NCBI RefSeq assembly: GCF_000196115.1 | Contig: NC_005027.1 | Span: 1,426,001 to 1,490,000 of the forward strand | Origin: Rhodopirellula baltica SH 1 | GTDB lineage: Bacteria; Planctomycetota; Planctomycetia; Pirellulales; Pirellulaceae | Length of the DNA stretch: 64,000 bases | Direction: 5' to 3' | Shown: one piece after another, positions 1 to 8,796 of the stretch | Layout of the letters: each line of letters opens with the position of its first letter | How positions within the stretch are numbered: the stretch's first letter is position 1 | Notes under the pieces: model-generated | The model's input: only the letters and a program-made list of their open reading frames with translations | Told to the model about the DNA's origin: nothing | Database searches by the model: none | Position numbers and translations under genes: made by a program

Positions 1-1
1 C

Positions 2-343
2 ATCGAAAAGCACTTGATGGGCGTCAAAGGCAACGGTGAGCTGAACAACAAGTATTGGCAGACCTGGGTGTTTCAGTGCTTTGAACAGCCTGAGCTACTT
101 CGTCTGATCCAGCGATACCAGTTGCGCCCGAAAGAGGAGCTCTATGATCTTGCCAACGATCCGTATGAGATGACCAATCTGATCAACGACGAAGGGTTGG
201 CTGGAGTCCGCGAGGAGTTGGGCCGAGAGCTGGAGCGTTGGATGGAATCGCAGGGCGATCCGGGAGCGGAACAGGATACAAACGAGTCCCTGCGAGCAGC
301 CAAGCGTGGCGAGCATCGGTTCGGAGTTGGAACCGAAGGGTAA
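2..343 (+). CDS. sulfatase, C-terminal end only (partial)
   Basis: This is the 3' end of a gene that begins before the window. The reading frame is open from base 2 to the TAA at 341-343. The tail contains EELYDLANDPYEMTNL, the pattern at the C-terminus of family S1 sulfatases (ELYDL..DP.E..NL). The formylglycine site and metal ligands would lie upstream and cannot be seen. Sulfatases remove sulfate esters, in planctomycetes mainly from algal polysaccharides, and are usually exported. The last 30 or so residues (GDPGAEQDTNESLRAAKRGE) look like a variable tail. The gene converges on zwf across a hairpin-repeat array. Confidence 0.85.
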   Translation: MEKHLMGVKGNGELNNKYWQTWVFQCFEQPELLRLIQRYQLRPKEELYDLANDPYEMTNLINDEGLAGVREELGRELERWMESQGDPGAEQDTNESLRAAKRGEHRFGVGTEG

Positions 344-346
344 GGT

Positions 347-590
347 GGGACGTAGGCGATCGGGGCCCCCGATCGCATCCGAGAAGGTCGACTGAGAGGC
401 CTCAGTCGACTACACAGGGAAAGGTCGACTTTGAGGCCTCAGTCGAATACACGCGGGAAGGTTGAACGAGGGGCCTCAATCGACTACACGCGGGAAGGTC
501 GACCGAGAGGCCTCGGTCGACGACGTGATTTTCGACTGGAGGCTTTGGTTGATTGCGGGACGCGACTGGGAGGCCCCAGTCGCATACGAG
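347..590. repeat. array of palindromic ~37-bp repeats
   Basis: About seven tandem units fill the gap between the convergent sulfatase and zwf genes. The motif AAGGTYGA starts at 384, 421, 458 and 495, a spacing of exactly 37 bp. Each unit is a hairpin around AGGC: arms 387-396/401-410, 498-507/512-521 and 562-570/575-583 are perfect, and 356-365/367-376 forms a related GC-rich palindrome. Arms differ between units but stay complementary in the perfect units, e.g. a T-A pair in one becomes C-G in another. The units near 421, 458 and 532 carry mismatches. No T-tract follows, so this is not a classical terminator. Confidence 0.85.
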
Positions 591-594
591 CTGC

Positions 595-2049
595 TTAAAT
601 AACTGGGCAGACGTCGAACCATTCGCGTTTTTGGTCGAACAGCCACTGCGAGCATTCTTCGGGGCCCCAAAGGCCGGTTTGGTACGTGTGCAGTGGCGGA
701 GCGGCCGGGCTTCGCCACGCTTCGATGATTGGATCGATGATGCTCCAGGCCAGTTCGACTTCGTCGCCGCGAGCAAAGAGGCTGGCGTCGCCTTGCACCG
801 CGTCCAGCAGCAGTCGCTGATAGGCGTCGGGCATTTCTTGGCCGCCGATCGAATCTTGGAAGTTGAAGTCCAAGTGGTTGGTTCGCGTCTTCATTCCGGC
901 GTCGGCAACCTTGGTTTCGAAGTGCAATTGGATGCCTTCGGCCGGTTGGACTTGAATGACCAATCGGTTGCCAAGTTTGTTCTCCTTCTTCGATCCGCCA
1001 AACAATTGGTGCGGAACGTTTTTGAACTGGATCACGATCTGGGTCGTTCGGCATGACATGCCTTTGCCGCTTCGCAAGAAGAACGGCACGCCCTGCCATC
1101 GCCAGTTGTCGCAGTACAGTTTCAACGCGGCAAAGGTTTCCGTTTGGCTGTTCGCCGGGACGCCTTCCTCTTGCAGGTAGCCGTCGTACTGGCCGCGAAC
1201 GGTTTGAGATGCGAAGTCGCCACCCGTCATCTTGCGAACACTGTGCAACACTTTGACTTTCTCATCGCGAACCAAAGCGGCGTCAAATTTCGCCGGCGGT
1301 TCCATCGCCGTGATCATCATCAGTTGCAGAATATGATTCTGGAACATGTCGCGGAGGATTCCGCTGTTGTCGTAGTAGCCAGCTCGCCGGCCGATGACGA
1401 CTTCTTCGGCCACGGTGATTTGCACGTGGTCGATGTAGTTCCGGTTCCACAGCGGTTCGAAGATACTGTTGGCAAAACGCAACGCGAAAATGTTCTGTAC
1501 GGTTTCTTTGCCGAGGTAATGATCGATCCGGTAGATCTGATCTTCGCGAAAAACGTTGTGGATCGATTCGTTCAGACGCTGGGCCGTTTTCAGATCCGTG
1601 CCGAACGGTTTCTCGATGATCACCCGTCGCGGTCCGGTTTTGTCGCAGGCGAGTCCCGCGGCCCCGAGTTGCTGGATCGCTTCTTCGTACAACTGTGGCA
1701 TGGTCGACAGGTAGTAGACTCGACCGGTCGATTTGCCTTCTTCGATTTCATCCAAAAACGTCGCCAGCGATTGAAACGACTCTGCGTCTTTGATGTCGCC
1801 GGGCTGGTAGTAGATGTTCGGTGCGAATGATTCCCAGGCTTCTTCGCTGAAAGACTTGCCGACAAATTTGGCGGTGGTTTCGCGAAGCGATTTTCGCCAC
1901 TCGGAATGTTCGTAGGGACTTCGCGAAACACCGACAATGCGAGTCGAGTCGGGCAGGCGTCCGCGTGAGAAGAGTCGGAAGAGTGCCGGGACCAGTTTGC
2001 GGCTGGTCAGGTCGCCGCTGGCACCAAAGATGACAATTGTATGTGACAT
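595..2049 (-). CDS. zwf: glucose-6-phosphate 1-dehydrogenase
   Basis: The 484-residue protein oxidises glucose 6-phosphate to 6-phosphogluconolactone with NADP+, the first step of the oxidative pentose phosphate pathway, in the cytoplasm. The N-terminal nucleotide-binding motif GASGDL is at residues 9-14, EKPFG at 146-150, and the signature RIDHYLGK with the catalytic His at 174-181. Length is normal for the family. The ATG at 2047-2049 opens directly into MSHTIVIFGASGDL, which fixes the start; no Shine-Dalgarno sequence is evident. The gene is transcribed toward the hairpin array. gnd, for the third step, is at 35.4-36.9 kb, so the pathway genes are not in one operon. Confidence 0.97.
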   Translation of the reverse strand: MSHTIVIFGASGDLTSRKLVPALFRLFSRGRLPDSTRIVGVSRSPYEHSEWRKSLRETTAKFVGKSFSEEAWESFAPNIYYQPGDIKDAESFQSLATFLDEIEEGKSTGRVYYLSTMPQLYEEAIQQLGAAGLACDKTGPRRVIIEKPFGTDLKTAQRLNESIHNVFREDQIYRIDHYLGKETVQNIFALRFANSIFEPLWNRNYIDHVQITVAEEVVIGRRAGYYDNSGILRDMFQNHILQLMMITAMEPPAKFDAALVRDEKVKVLHSVRKMTGGDFASQTVRGQYDGYLQEEGVPANSQTETFAALKLYCDNWRWQGVPFFLRSGKGMSCRTTQIVIQFKNVPHQLFGGSKKENKLGNRLVIQVQPAEGIQLHFETKVADAGMKTRTNHLDFNFQDSIGGQEMPDAYQRLLLDAVQGDASLFARGDEVELAWSIIDPIIEAWRSPAAPPLHTYQTGLWGPEECSQWLFDQKREWFDVCPVI

Positions 2050-2177
2050 GGTCTGCGTTTCGGGTCAGAAGGAATCGCGATCAAACGGAAACGGAATGGA
2101 GGTGTGCGTTGATTGGCTGGGACCGAAGTTTGTCGCAGAGTGCGTCGCCGGGAGGTTATGCAAGGCAATGCCGAGAC

Positions 2178-3287
2178 TCAGTCGTCATCATCGTCCGGTT
2201 TATCAGGATCAAACGGTTCTGAGTCGAGGTACTCGGTACCACTGGGATCAAACTCGCTGGAACCAAAATCGTGATCGTCCAGAAAGGCTTCGTCGACATC
2301 GTCGTCGAGCGAAGTGAAATCTTCTTCAATCGTGCCGGGGTCCAGCAGGTGTTCGGGAATGTTGCGGCCGTCTTCGGGGATCCAACGGATGGTCGGTCGA
2401 GGCGGATCGGAGAGCGATTGGTCGCACTCCATCGCCAACCATGTTTGGCCTCCGGGGCCGTCGGCGGTGTCACCCGTCGTGACTTCCTCATCGCCCGCCA
2501 ACAAGTACAGCGACGCGTGTCGAAGAAAACGTTCGACGTCTTCGGCGACGTATTCGGAAAGTGGGAACACCGCTTCCATGTCCGGTAAATCGAACTGGCC
2601 GTTACCAACCGTGTCCATGATTGCGAACCGATTGTCATCGACATACACCCGGACATTGGTCCACATGTCGAGCGGAGGCAGTTCCAAATTCCAGGCGTGA
2701 TTGAGTCCTTGGCGAAGCACGTTCTCATCGCAGAGGACTTCACCGCCAGGATTGAAATAGCAAATCGCTTCGGGAGCTTCCAGAATTGCGGCGACGGCTT
2801 TCGTCAAGAAATGCAGTTCGTCAATCGCCTCGTAGTCATCCGGGACCAGCGGCAGATCGTCCTCGTCGTCGTCGTCTTCCTCTTCGGTGCCCAGGACATA
2901 GCTGATCAGAAACCGAATGTGACAGGTGTGCTCGGATTGGATGTCCGGCATGTCGTCCCAATGGCGCGTTTGATCGCAAGCTCGTGACAGGCAACCGGGG
3001 AACGCGAGCGGGCCGAACTGGCCCAACGACCAAGCGACAAATCGTTCGGGTGATTCGTCTGGGTCACCCATGTCATCAGGCCATGGGATTGACGAGGGAG
3101 TGACAAGCAGATGGCCGCCGACTTCTGGCCGAAAGTCATAGATCAGCGTTTCGGGCGAGTCCTCATCATCGAGAGACTCTTGGCGACCTGCCAATTGGAA
3201 TTGGTTCAACCGCGATTGGATTTCGTCCAACTCGAGCGGACGGCGCAATAGCACGCACATGCCCTGGGTGAACAATCCTTTCGCCAT
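2178..3287 (-). CDS. conserved acidic hypothetical protein
   Basis: Function not recognised. The predicted 369-residue protein is strongly acidic, with an EEEDDDDED stretch near the middle and a C-terminus ending in a run of Asp. There is no signal peptide or membrane segment, so it is probably cytoplasmic. I chose the ATG at 3285-3287 (MAKGLFTQGMCVLLR) because GGAG lies about 10 bases upstream; the frame extends 11 codons further to a weaker start at 3320. It lies upstream of zwf on the same strand with a gap of about 130 bp, so co-transcription is possible but not shown. Confidence 0.75.
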   Translation of the reverse strand: MAKGLFTQGMCVLLRRPLELDEIQSRLNQFQLAGRQESLDDEDSPETLIYDFRPEVGGHLLVTPSSIPWPDDMGDPDESPERFVAWSLGQFGPLAFPGCLSRACDQTRHWDDMPDIQSEHTCHIRFLISYVLGTEEEDDDDEDDLPLVPDDYEAIDELHFLTKAVAAILEAPEAICYFNPGGEVLCDENVLRQGLNHAWNLELPPLDMWTNVRVYVDDNRFAIMDTVGNGQFDLPDMEAVFPLSEYVAEDVERFLRHASLYLLAGDEEVTTGDTADGPGGQTWLAMECDQSLSDPPRPTIRWIPEDGRNIPEHLLDPGTIEEDFTSLDDDVDEAFLDDHDFGSSEFDPSGTEYLDSEPFDPDKPDDDDD

Positions 3288-3751
3288 CAATCCTATTCTC
3301 CGTGTCCGGTTTGGTTTCAAACCGCGGAGTTTACCCGCATTGCATCAGTCTCACGACCCCCGCACGCACGGCACGAAATCGCACAAAATGGGAGATTCCG
3401 CCGATGCGTCTCGCTAGCGACCAGTGGCGGGAACTCGCGAGTTTCAATCTCAACACGATCGATGCGTGAGCACGCTTGCTAGCGGCGTTTGATTTTCCCT
3501 TGCGTTCACTCGTTGAGGCCGCTGTTCGCGATGGTGGGTGGGTGCTTGTCTGGATCTGAAGCAATCAATGCGGTTTCGATCCTAGCGGGGTGATGCTCAG
3601 GGTGATGCTCGGGCGGCAAGCCGTGAATGCCACGTGACGACCGAAATTCAGGTAAGATATATTGTCATTTCGAGCGGTGTCGATTTTCCGCTTCCAATCG
3701 GGCTATTGCGAGAGCTTTTTGTAAACTTTTCAGTCACGACCGCCGATATGA

Positions 3752-3772
3752 TTTGCGCATCTTTTGCGCATC
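3752..3772. repeat. 11-bp spaced direct repeat TTTGCGCATC
   Basis: Two identical 10-bp copies, one base apart, give an 11-bp period, close to one helical turn. This is the arrangement expected of a tandem transcription-factor site. No partner protein is known. Confidence 0.4.
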
Positions 3773-3960
3773 GACTTACAACCAGCGGCGATGATGGCAG
3801 CGCCCCGATCGGGGCGAATCGGGCGACTTTACAGGCCGAAGTGACCCAATCGGGGAAGCCCGTCGTACAGAGATGCATTGATGGTCCATCCGGGGGTGGA
3901 GGGTAGAGTTGTCCTTTCATCGGCGGATGGAAAATCAGTAAAGACATTGTGGACTTATCA

Positions 3961-3988
3961 TTTTTTTTGGAACCTTTTCCGAAAAAAA
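3961..3988. repeat. AT-rich inverted repeat
   Basis: Twelve-base arms, a T-run plus GGAA and TTCC plus an A-run, surround a CCTT loop with one T-G mismatch. It could be a DNA-binding site or a structured RNA element. The T-run precedes the hairpin on both strands, so it does not look like an intrinsic terminator. Confidence 0.4.
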
Positions 3989-4326
3989 TACGTTTACCAG
4001 TCGTGTGACAAATTCGGATTAAAAACACCCTTGCAGTGATACGGGTTGAACCACCGCAGGGGGATAAAATTGAGCATCGCTTGTTTTGCCAACTGTCTCG
4101 CTCGCTGGAGGGGATTGGCGGAAACCCCCAGTTTTTGCTTGCATTGGGTGTTTTTCAGCCGGTTTGGCACCGGGGGTGCTAGTAGGACATCGCTCGAATG
4201 ACCGGATCGCGGCTGGCCTCTTGGTGTTAATGAGCTAAGATTTAGCGTGCAAAGGATCGTGCGGTGCGATGTCGATGGTCAGATGCGTCACATGTCAACT
4301 AAACCGGTTTGCGTTATTAGTTGATT

Positions 4327-4338
4327 GAGTTACAACTC
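4327..4338. promoter_or_regulatory. inverted repeat, possible operator of response regulator
   Basis: GAGTT-AC-AACTC is a perfect 5-bp inverted repeat 73 bp upstream of the response regulator ATG. The position suits an autoregulatory site for a NarL-type dimer, but that is inference. Confidence 0.3.
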
Positions 4339-4411
4339 GCTTTTACCCCTCGATTGCCCAGCAGCCCACCACGGCTCCCGCTCATACCTCTTCTCTGAAT
4401 GGAAAAAACTG

Positions 4412-5044
4412 ATGTCAAAACGCCTACTGATCGTCGATGATCACGAAGTTTCCCGCTTGGGAACTTTAGCCGCCCTTGAAGGAACCGGCATTGAAGTGGT
4501 CGCGCAAGCTGACAAAGCTGCCGACGCTCTGGAGATTGTTTCGAACACTCCTCTCGACACCGTGTTGCTCGATATCCGGATGGAAGGTGGCGATGGCCTG
4601 AATACGCTTGGTCGTATCAAGCTCGATCACCCCGACCTGCCGATCCTGTTGTTCTCCGGCTATGACAACCCAACCTATGTCGCTCGTGCCGTTGCACTTG
4701 GTGCTTGCGGTTACATCCTGAAAACGGCGCCCGTTTCGCGTCTGATCGAAGCTCTGAACTTGGCTTTCGATGGTCAGCAGTCCTGGACTCGCGAAGAACT
4801 TCGTCGCGTTACCGGTGCTTTGGCGACTCCTCGCATGAACCAAGACATCGACGTGCCGTTGACTCAGCGCGAAAGCGAAGTTTTGCGTCAAATGGCGTTG
4901 GGGCTGACCAACAAAGAGATCGCCAAGATGCTGGGCATCAGCTACGAAACGGTCAAAGAGCACGTGCAGCATATCCTGCGTAAGCTCGGCGTCTCGGATC
5001 GTACGCAAGCCGCCGTTTGGGCCGTTCGCAAGAACTTGGTCTGA
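4412..5044 (+). CDS. NarL/FixJ-family response regulator
   Basis: The 210-residue protein has an N-terminal receiver domain (RLLIVDDHEVSR; phospho-acceptor Asp in TVLLDIRMEGGDG; later LKTAP with the conserved Lys) and a C-terminal LuxR-type helix-turn-helix (LTQRESEVLRQMALGLTNKEIAKMLGIS). It should bind DNA when phosphorylated. I chose the ATG at 4412 because MSKRLLIVDD is the normal beginning of a receiver domain; an upstream GTG-type start would add 29 unrelated residues. No histidine kinase is nearby, so it is an orphan regulator. The long non-coding stretch upstream suggests complex control of its own expression. Confidence 0.93.
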   Translation: MSKRLLIVDDHEVSRLGTLAALEGTGIEVVAQADKAADALEIVSNTPLDTVLLDIRMEGGDGLNTLGRIKLDHPDLPILLFSGYDNPTYVARAVALGACGYILKTAPVSRLIEALNLAFDGQQSWTREELRRVTGALATPRMNQDIDVPLTQRESEVLRQMALGLTNKEIAKMLGISYETVKEHVQHILRKLGVSDRTQAAVWAVRKNLV

Positions 5045-5519
5045 TCTCCTTCGAATTCTTTGAAACTAGTCGTCGTTTCCATGCGGATTTGGCGACCCGG
5101 GAATTCAACAGACGTCTCGCACTTCGGCAACGCAATTGTGCTCCTGCCGAACTTCTTCTCTGCGGACGTGTCTGAATCAGGGCGAGTCGAACGATTCCTC
5201 GTCCCCATGTATCGATTTCTGGCAGGTGCCGCGTTTGGTGCCTGGTTGAGCATCGCTCGCGATCGAATCACTGTTTGAGTCCAACCGCGGATGAGATCTG
5301 TCTTTCGCGTCGAGCGATCATTTCCAAGCGGAAGTGGTCGGTCGGAGGCGATTGGGCGGTCGCTGCTGGTTGCGTCGGGAATAGGGTAATCGAGACGTGA
5401 CCCGCTGTTCAGACTGTTCTTTTCGGCCACATTTTGGCCCGTGAAATGTTTTGAGAAAACGTTAAACTGCTCGCTTGTTCCATGACCCCGTTTTTTGACT
5501 TTTGTTCCGGACGTGCTTG
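5045..5519. other. intergenic stretch before dapA
   Basis: About 475 bp with no supported gene; the small frames here show no conserved features. A possible hairpin, GGCC-ACATTTT-GGCC, lies around 5429-5443. The dapA promoter is presumably near 5430-5500, which is relatively AT-rich, but I see no clear consensus boxes. Confidence 0.5.
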
Positions 5520-6446
5520 ATGTCTCCCAGAAAAGGCAGCGATTTCGCTGGTCTGTCCACCGCCATTGTGACTCCCTTTCGTGATGGACAAGTCGACGAG
5601 AAACGTTTGGCTGAGCAGATCGATTTTCAAATCGACTCGGGTGTCACGTGCATCGTGCCATGCGGAACGACTGGTGAGTCACCGACGTTGACGCATGACG
5701 AGCACGAACGTGTGATCTCGTTGACGATTCAACACGTCGCCGGCCGCGTCAAAGTCATGGCTGGCACGGGCAGTAACAGTACAGCGGAAGCGTTGCGACT
5801 GACTCGTCGAGCTGCCGATGAAGGCGCGGATGCGACTTTGCAAGTCGCCCCGTATTACAACAAGCCAACTCAAGAAGGCATGTATCAACACTTCCGCGCA
5901 GTTGCGGAAGCTGTCGACATTCCAGTCTGCGTCTACAACATTCCTGGGCGTTCAGCGAAGAACATCGAAGTCGACACGATTGTGCGATTGGCAGAATTGC
6001 CGAACATCACGATGGTCAAAGAAGCGACCGGATCACTGGATCAATGCACCGCGGTCTTGGGTGCAACCAATCTGACCGTTCTATCAGGCGATGATTCGCT
6101 GACATTGCCAATGATGAGCGTCGGAGCCGAAGGCGTGATCTCCGTGGCGGCCAACTTGGTGCCATCGGTGTTGTTGGAAATGGTCCAAACGGCAGCGGCA
6201 GGTGATTACACGAAGGCTGCCGAACTGCACCATCGTTTGTATTCTTTGTGCAGTAAGATGCTGGGGCTCGCTACGAACCCGATCCCGGTCAAAGCAGCGA
6301 TGCAAATGGTCGGTCGTGACACCGGCGAAATGCGTTTGCCGATGGTTCCGCTTGACGATGCCGATCGAGCGATCTTGCAAGAGACGCTGATGAAGTTTGG
6401 CATGGAATCGGCCATTGCTGGTCAATTGCAAGCCAGCGGCGCGTGA
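5520..6446 (+). CDS. dapA: 4-hydroxy-tetrahydrodipicolinate synthase
   Basis: The 308-residue enzyme condenses pyruvate with aspartate semialdehyde, the first committed step to diaminopimelate and lysine, in the cytoplasm. It is a TIM-barrel class I aldolase: GTTGES at 49-54, YYNKP at 112-116, Tyr140 in VYNIPGR, and the Schiff-base Lys167 in MVKEATG. A glycine-rich segment, [13 protein letters not shown], follows in the C-terminal half. Length is slightly above the usual ~292. I chose the ATG at 5520; a TTG at 5502 would add six residues. It is single, followed by a strong terminator. Confidence 0.96.
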   Translation: MSPRKGSDFAGLSTAIVTPFRDGQVDEKRLAEQIDFQIDSGVTCIVPCGTTGESPTLTHDEHERVISLTIQHVAGRVKVMAGTGSNSTAEALRLTRRAADEGADATLQVAPYYNKPTQEGMYQHFRAVAEAVDIPVCVYNIPGRSAKNIEVDTIVRLAELPNITMVKEATGSLDQCTAVLGATNLTVLSGDDSLTLPMMSVGAEGVISVAANLVPSVLLEMVQTAAAGDYTKAAELHHRLYSLCSKMLGLATNPIPVKAAMQMVGRDTGEMRLPMVPLDDADRAILQETLMKFGMESAIAGQLQASGA

Positions 6447-6477
6447 TCGAAGGACGCGTCCCAGCTAAACCCCATCC

Positions 6478-6510
6478 ACGCGGCATCCTCCATGGTTGCC
6501 GCGTTTTTTT
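6478..6510 (+). terminator. intrinsic terminator of dapA
   Basis: Eight-bp perfect stem (6478-6485 with 6497-6504), an 11-base loop and a run of seven T, starting 31 bases after the dapA stop. Confidence 0.85.
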
Positions 6511-6557
6511 AAGCCCGGATGACGGATGTCTGGCCGGTGCTCTGGGCGTGTCCTTGC

Positions 6558-6610
6558 TTACGCTGCGGGTTATCCAACGTGGGTGGTGTGCCTTGGTTAC
6601 GCTGCGGGTT
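6558..6610. repeat. direct repeat TTACGCTGCGGGTT, two copies
   Basis: Identical 14-bp copies at 6558-6571 and 6597-6610, 39 bp apart, with related flanks (GTGTCCTTGC and GTGTGCCTTGG). They lie between convergent dapA and mqnE, where dispersed intergenic repeats often sit. Whether they belong to a genome-wide family cannot be told from this window. Confidence 0.6.
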
Positions 6611-6640
6611 GTGACGGATGGCACCTATCTCCCGCGTTTC

Positions 6641-7804
6641 TTAGGCTCCGGCCAGCTGAGCGTCAGCATCGACGCTTTCGCCTGATTGCCAAACCGTGAA
6701 GTCGTTTTCGTCGCGAATCACACGGTTGTAGGTCGTGTCGCGTTCGATCGGATCCCGACCCGCTTCGCGAATCAGGTCTTTGATCTGGTCGACGGACATG
6801 AACTCAGGTGTCTTCGCACCCGCGTCGTGATAGATCAGTTCATGCCGAACGGTTCCGTCAATGTCATCCGCTCCGTACGCCAACGCCGTCTGAGCGGTCT
6901 CGATGCCGAGCATGATCCAGTACGCTTTGATGTGTTGGATGTTATCCAGCATCAACCGGCTGATCGCCATCGTTCGCAAGTCCATCAATCCAGAGGGCTT
7001 TTTCAGGTCCGATAGCTTTGTGTTGTCGGGGTGGAACGCGAGCGGGATAAAGACCTGGAAACCATTGGTCTTGTCCTGCAGTTCCCGCAGACGCATTAGA
7101 TGGTCGATCCGGTGATAGGCCTTTTCAACGTGCCCATACAGCATTGTGCAATTGGTTTTCAAACCAATCTGGTGAGCGGTGCGGTGGATTTCCAGCCAAG
7201 CCGGCGTATTGGCTTTGTGTTCGCACAATTGGTCTCGCACTTCGGGATGGAAGATTTCGGCTCCACCGCCCGGCATGCTTCCCAGTCCCGCGGACCGCAT
7301 ATCGTCCAGCACCCACTCAAAAGACTTCTTGGTTTGGAAACGGAACCAATCGATTTCAACGGCGGTCCAGGCTTTCAAGTGAATCTTCGGGTAGTTCTCT
7401 TTTAGCATCGAGATGATGTCGCGATACCACTCGTACTTTCGTTGGTGGTGCAATCCGCCGACGATGTGCATTTCGGTGCACCCGTTGGCCGTTGCTTCCG
7501 CACCGCGATGTAGGATTTGCTCATCCGACATCGCATACCCGTTCTCGTCCCGGAGGTCTTTGCGGAACGCACAGAAGCGGCATCGGTACACGCACACGTT
7601 TGTGGGGTTGAGGTGCGTGTTGATGTTGTAGTAGCCGACGTTGCCATTCTTTCGTTCGCGAACAAAGTTGGCCAATTCGCCAACCTGTTGGATCGAAACT
7701 TCGGGTTCGTACAGAAACAAACCGTCTTCCATCGACAGACGTTGTTCAGATTCGACCTTGTCACGAATTTCGCGAAAACGGGCGTCTCGTTCGTTGGCTT
7801 GCAT
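6641..7804 (-). CDS. mqnE: aminodeoxyfutalosine synthase (radical SAM)
   Basis: The 387-residue protein carries the radical-SAM cluster motif CVYRCRFC (Cys71, Cys75, Cys78) inside the NVGYYNINTHLNPTNVC context typical of MqnE. MqnE joins SAM-derived adenosyl radical to a carboxyvinyl benzoate to make aminofutalosine in menaquinone synthesis by the futalosine route. Later motifs GSMPGGGAEIF and NCTMLYGHVE fit the MqnC/MqnE/CofH family. MqnC is a close relative; the context motif favours MqnE. It is the last gene of a minus-strand operon with mqnP 61 bp upstream. mqnA, B, C and D are not in the window. Confidence 0.9.
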   Translation of the reverse strand: MQANERDARFREIRDKVESEQRLSMEDGLFLYEPEVSIQQVGELANFVRERKNGNVGYYNINTHLNPTNVCVYRCRFCAFRKDLRDENGYAMSDEQILHRGAEATANGCTEMHIVGGLHHQRKYEWYRDIISMLKENYPKIHLKAWTAVEIDWFRFQTKKSFEWVLDDMRSAGLGSMPGGGAEIFHPEVRDQLCEHKANTPAWLEIHRTAHQIGLKTNCTMLYGHVEKAYHRIDHLMRLRELQDKTNGFQVFIPLAFHPDNTKLSDLKKPSGLMDLRTMAISRLMLDNIQHIKAYWIMLGIETAQTALAYGADDIDGTVRHELIYHDAGAKTPEFMSVDQIKDLIREAGRDPIERDTTYNRVIRDENDFTVWQSGESVDADAQLAGA

Positions 7805-7865
7805 GGTGATGATTCGAAGGGAAAGGCAATGCGAAAATGGCGATTGGTCGGTGTGCTATTAACCG

Positions 7866-8783
7866 CTAAATGAAGCAGTCGATCACTCCGGCGGTCATCA
7901 GAATCAGGCTGACGATCGCGTTGGTATGAAAAAAGGCTTGGTTGACGCGAGACAGGTCGCTCGGCGAAACCAATCGATGTTGGTAAATGACCAAAGCGGC
8001 AGTCAGCATGACGGCGATGAGGAAAACCAGTCCCAAACCGGAGGAACCTCCCGTCCAGGCCAGCAGCCCCAGCGCTAAAATCATCGCAACATGTGAGACC
8101 GCCGCAACCCGCAGAGCGCCGGAAACGCCGCGGCGAGATGGAACGCTGTGCAGTCCTTCGGCAGCGTCGAACTCAGCGTCCTGGCATGAATAGATGATGT
8201 CGAATCCTGCCACCCAAAACGCGACTGCGACGGCCAGCCATCCGGGGACCCAGAAATCGCTGGGTTGCTGCAGCACGAATTCTCCTCGAATCGCTGCCCA
8301 GACACAGATCGGGGACAAGCTGAGTGCGATGCCAAGCCACAAGTGCGCCGAGGAGGTGAAACGCTTGGCGAGCGAATAACCACACAGAAACAAGAGCACC
8401 GGAACGGATGCAAAGAGCGGCAAACGGTTTGGCAGAAACAGCAGCGTCGAGACGATGAATCCAACGCCACACGAAATGGTGAACGCCAGCACGGCTGGGG
8501 CGGACAACGTTCCGGCGGGAATGTGGCGAGTCGCGGTGCGAGGATTCGCGGCATCAATTCGTCGGTCGACCCAACGGTTGAATGCCATCGCGGCACTGCG
8601 GGCTAGGACCATGCACAGCAGGATGCCAACAATGTCTTGCACTCTGATTTGCGGGTAGGTCACGGGGGAGGTCTCGGGCAACGGCGTCGCCCAAGCCAGG
8701 AATGCCGCCAAAATCGCGAAGGGGAGTGCGAAAATGGTGTGTGAAAAGCGGATCAGGCCAAGCCAGTCGTTTAGTTTTGCCAT
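7866..8783 (-). CDS. mqnP: UbiA-family prenyltransferase (menaquinone synthesis)
   Basis: The 305-residue integral membrane protein has the first Asp-rich motif as N69-D73-D77 (NRWVDRRIDAANPRTATRHIP) and a second, DIIYSCQDAEFDAAEG, near residues 195-210, which bind prenyl diphosphate through magnesium. About eight hydrophobic segments are visible. The family attaches a polyprenyl chain to an aromatic acid; in the futalosine route the UbiA-like enzyme is MqnP. GGGA sits about 6 bases before the ATG, and mqnM ends 13 bases upstream. Operon context with mqnE and menG supports menaquinone rather than ubiquinone or heme A. Confidence 0.88.
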   Translation of the reverse strand: MAKLNDWLGLIRFSHTIFALPFAILAAFLAWATPLPETSPVTYPQIRVQDIVGILLCMVLARSAAMAFNRWVDRRIDAANPRTATRHIPAGTLSAPAVLAFTISCGVGFIVSTLLFLPNRLPLFASVPVLLFLCGYSLAKRFTSSAHLWLGIALSLSPICVWAAIRGEFVLQQPSDFWVPGWLAVAVAFWVAGFDIIYSCQDAEFDAAEGLHSVPSRRGVSGALRVAAVSHVAMILALGLLAWTGGSSGLGLVFLIAVMLTAALVIYQHRLVSPSDLSRVNQAFFHTNAIVSLILMTAGVIDCFI

Positions 8784-8796
8784 CGTTGTTCCCGCT

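Larger units (their letters stand above)
3288..4411. other. gene-poor 1.1-kb stretch upstream of response regulator
   Basis: No convincing gene is present; the short frames here lack recognisable sequence. The stretch is more AT-rich than its surroundings from about 3640 onward. It holds a direct repeat of TTTGCGCATC (3752-3761 and 3763-3772), an AT-rich inverted repeat (3961-3988), GCTAA-GAT-TTAGC (4234-4246) and GAGTT-AC-AACTC (4327-4338). It probably carries the promoter and control region of the response regulator gene. Its length would also allow an unrecognised non-coding RNA. Confidence 0.5.

Noticed and set aside
347-590. CRISPR array
   Set aside because: Units are contiguous palindromes with no unique spacers and no cas genes nearby.
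3634-3906. Possible 90-residue gene in the gap before the response regulator
   Set aside because: No ribosome binding site, no conserved pattern, and it runs through AT-rich and repeat sequences. Likely chance.
5060-5278. Possible 72-residue gene downstream of the response regulator
   Set aside because: No ribosome binding site or recognised pattern; biased composition resembles translated non-coding DNA.
6443-6685. Possible 80-residue gene overlapping the dapA stop
   Set aside because: It covers the dapA terminator hairpin and the direct repeats, and its end overlaps mqnE.
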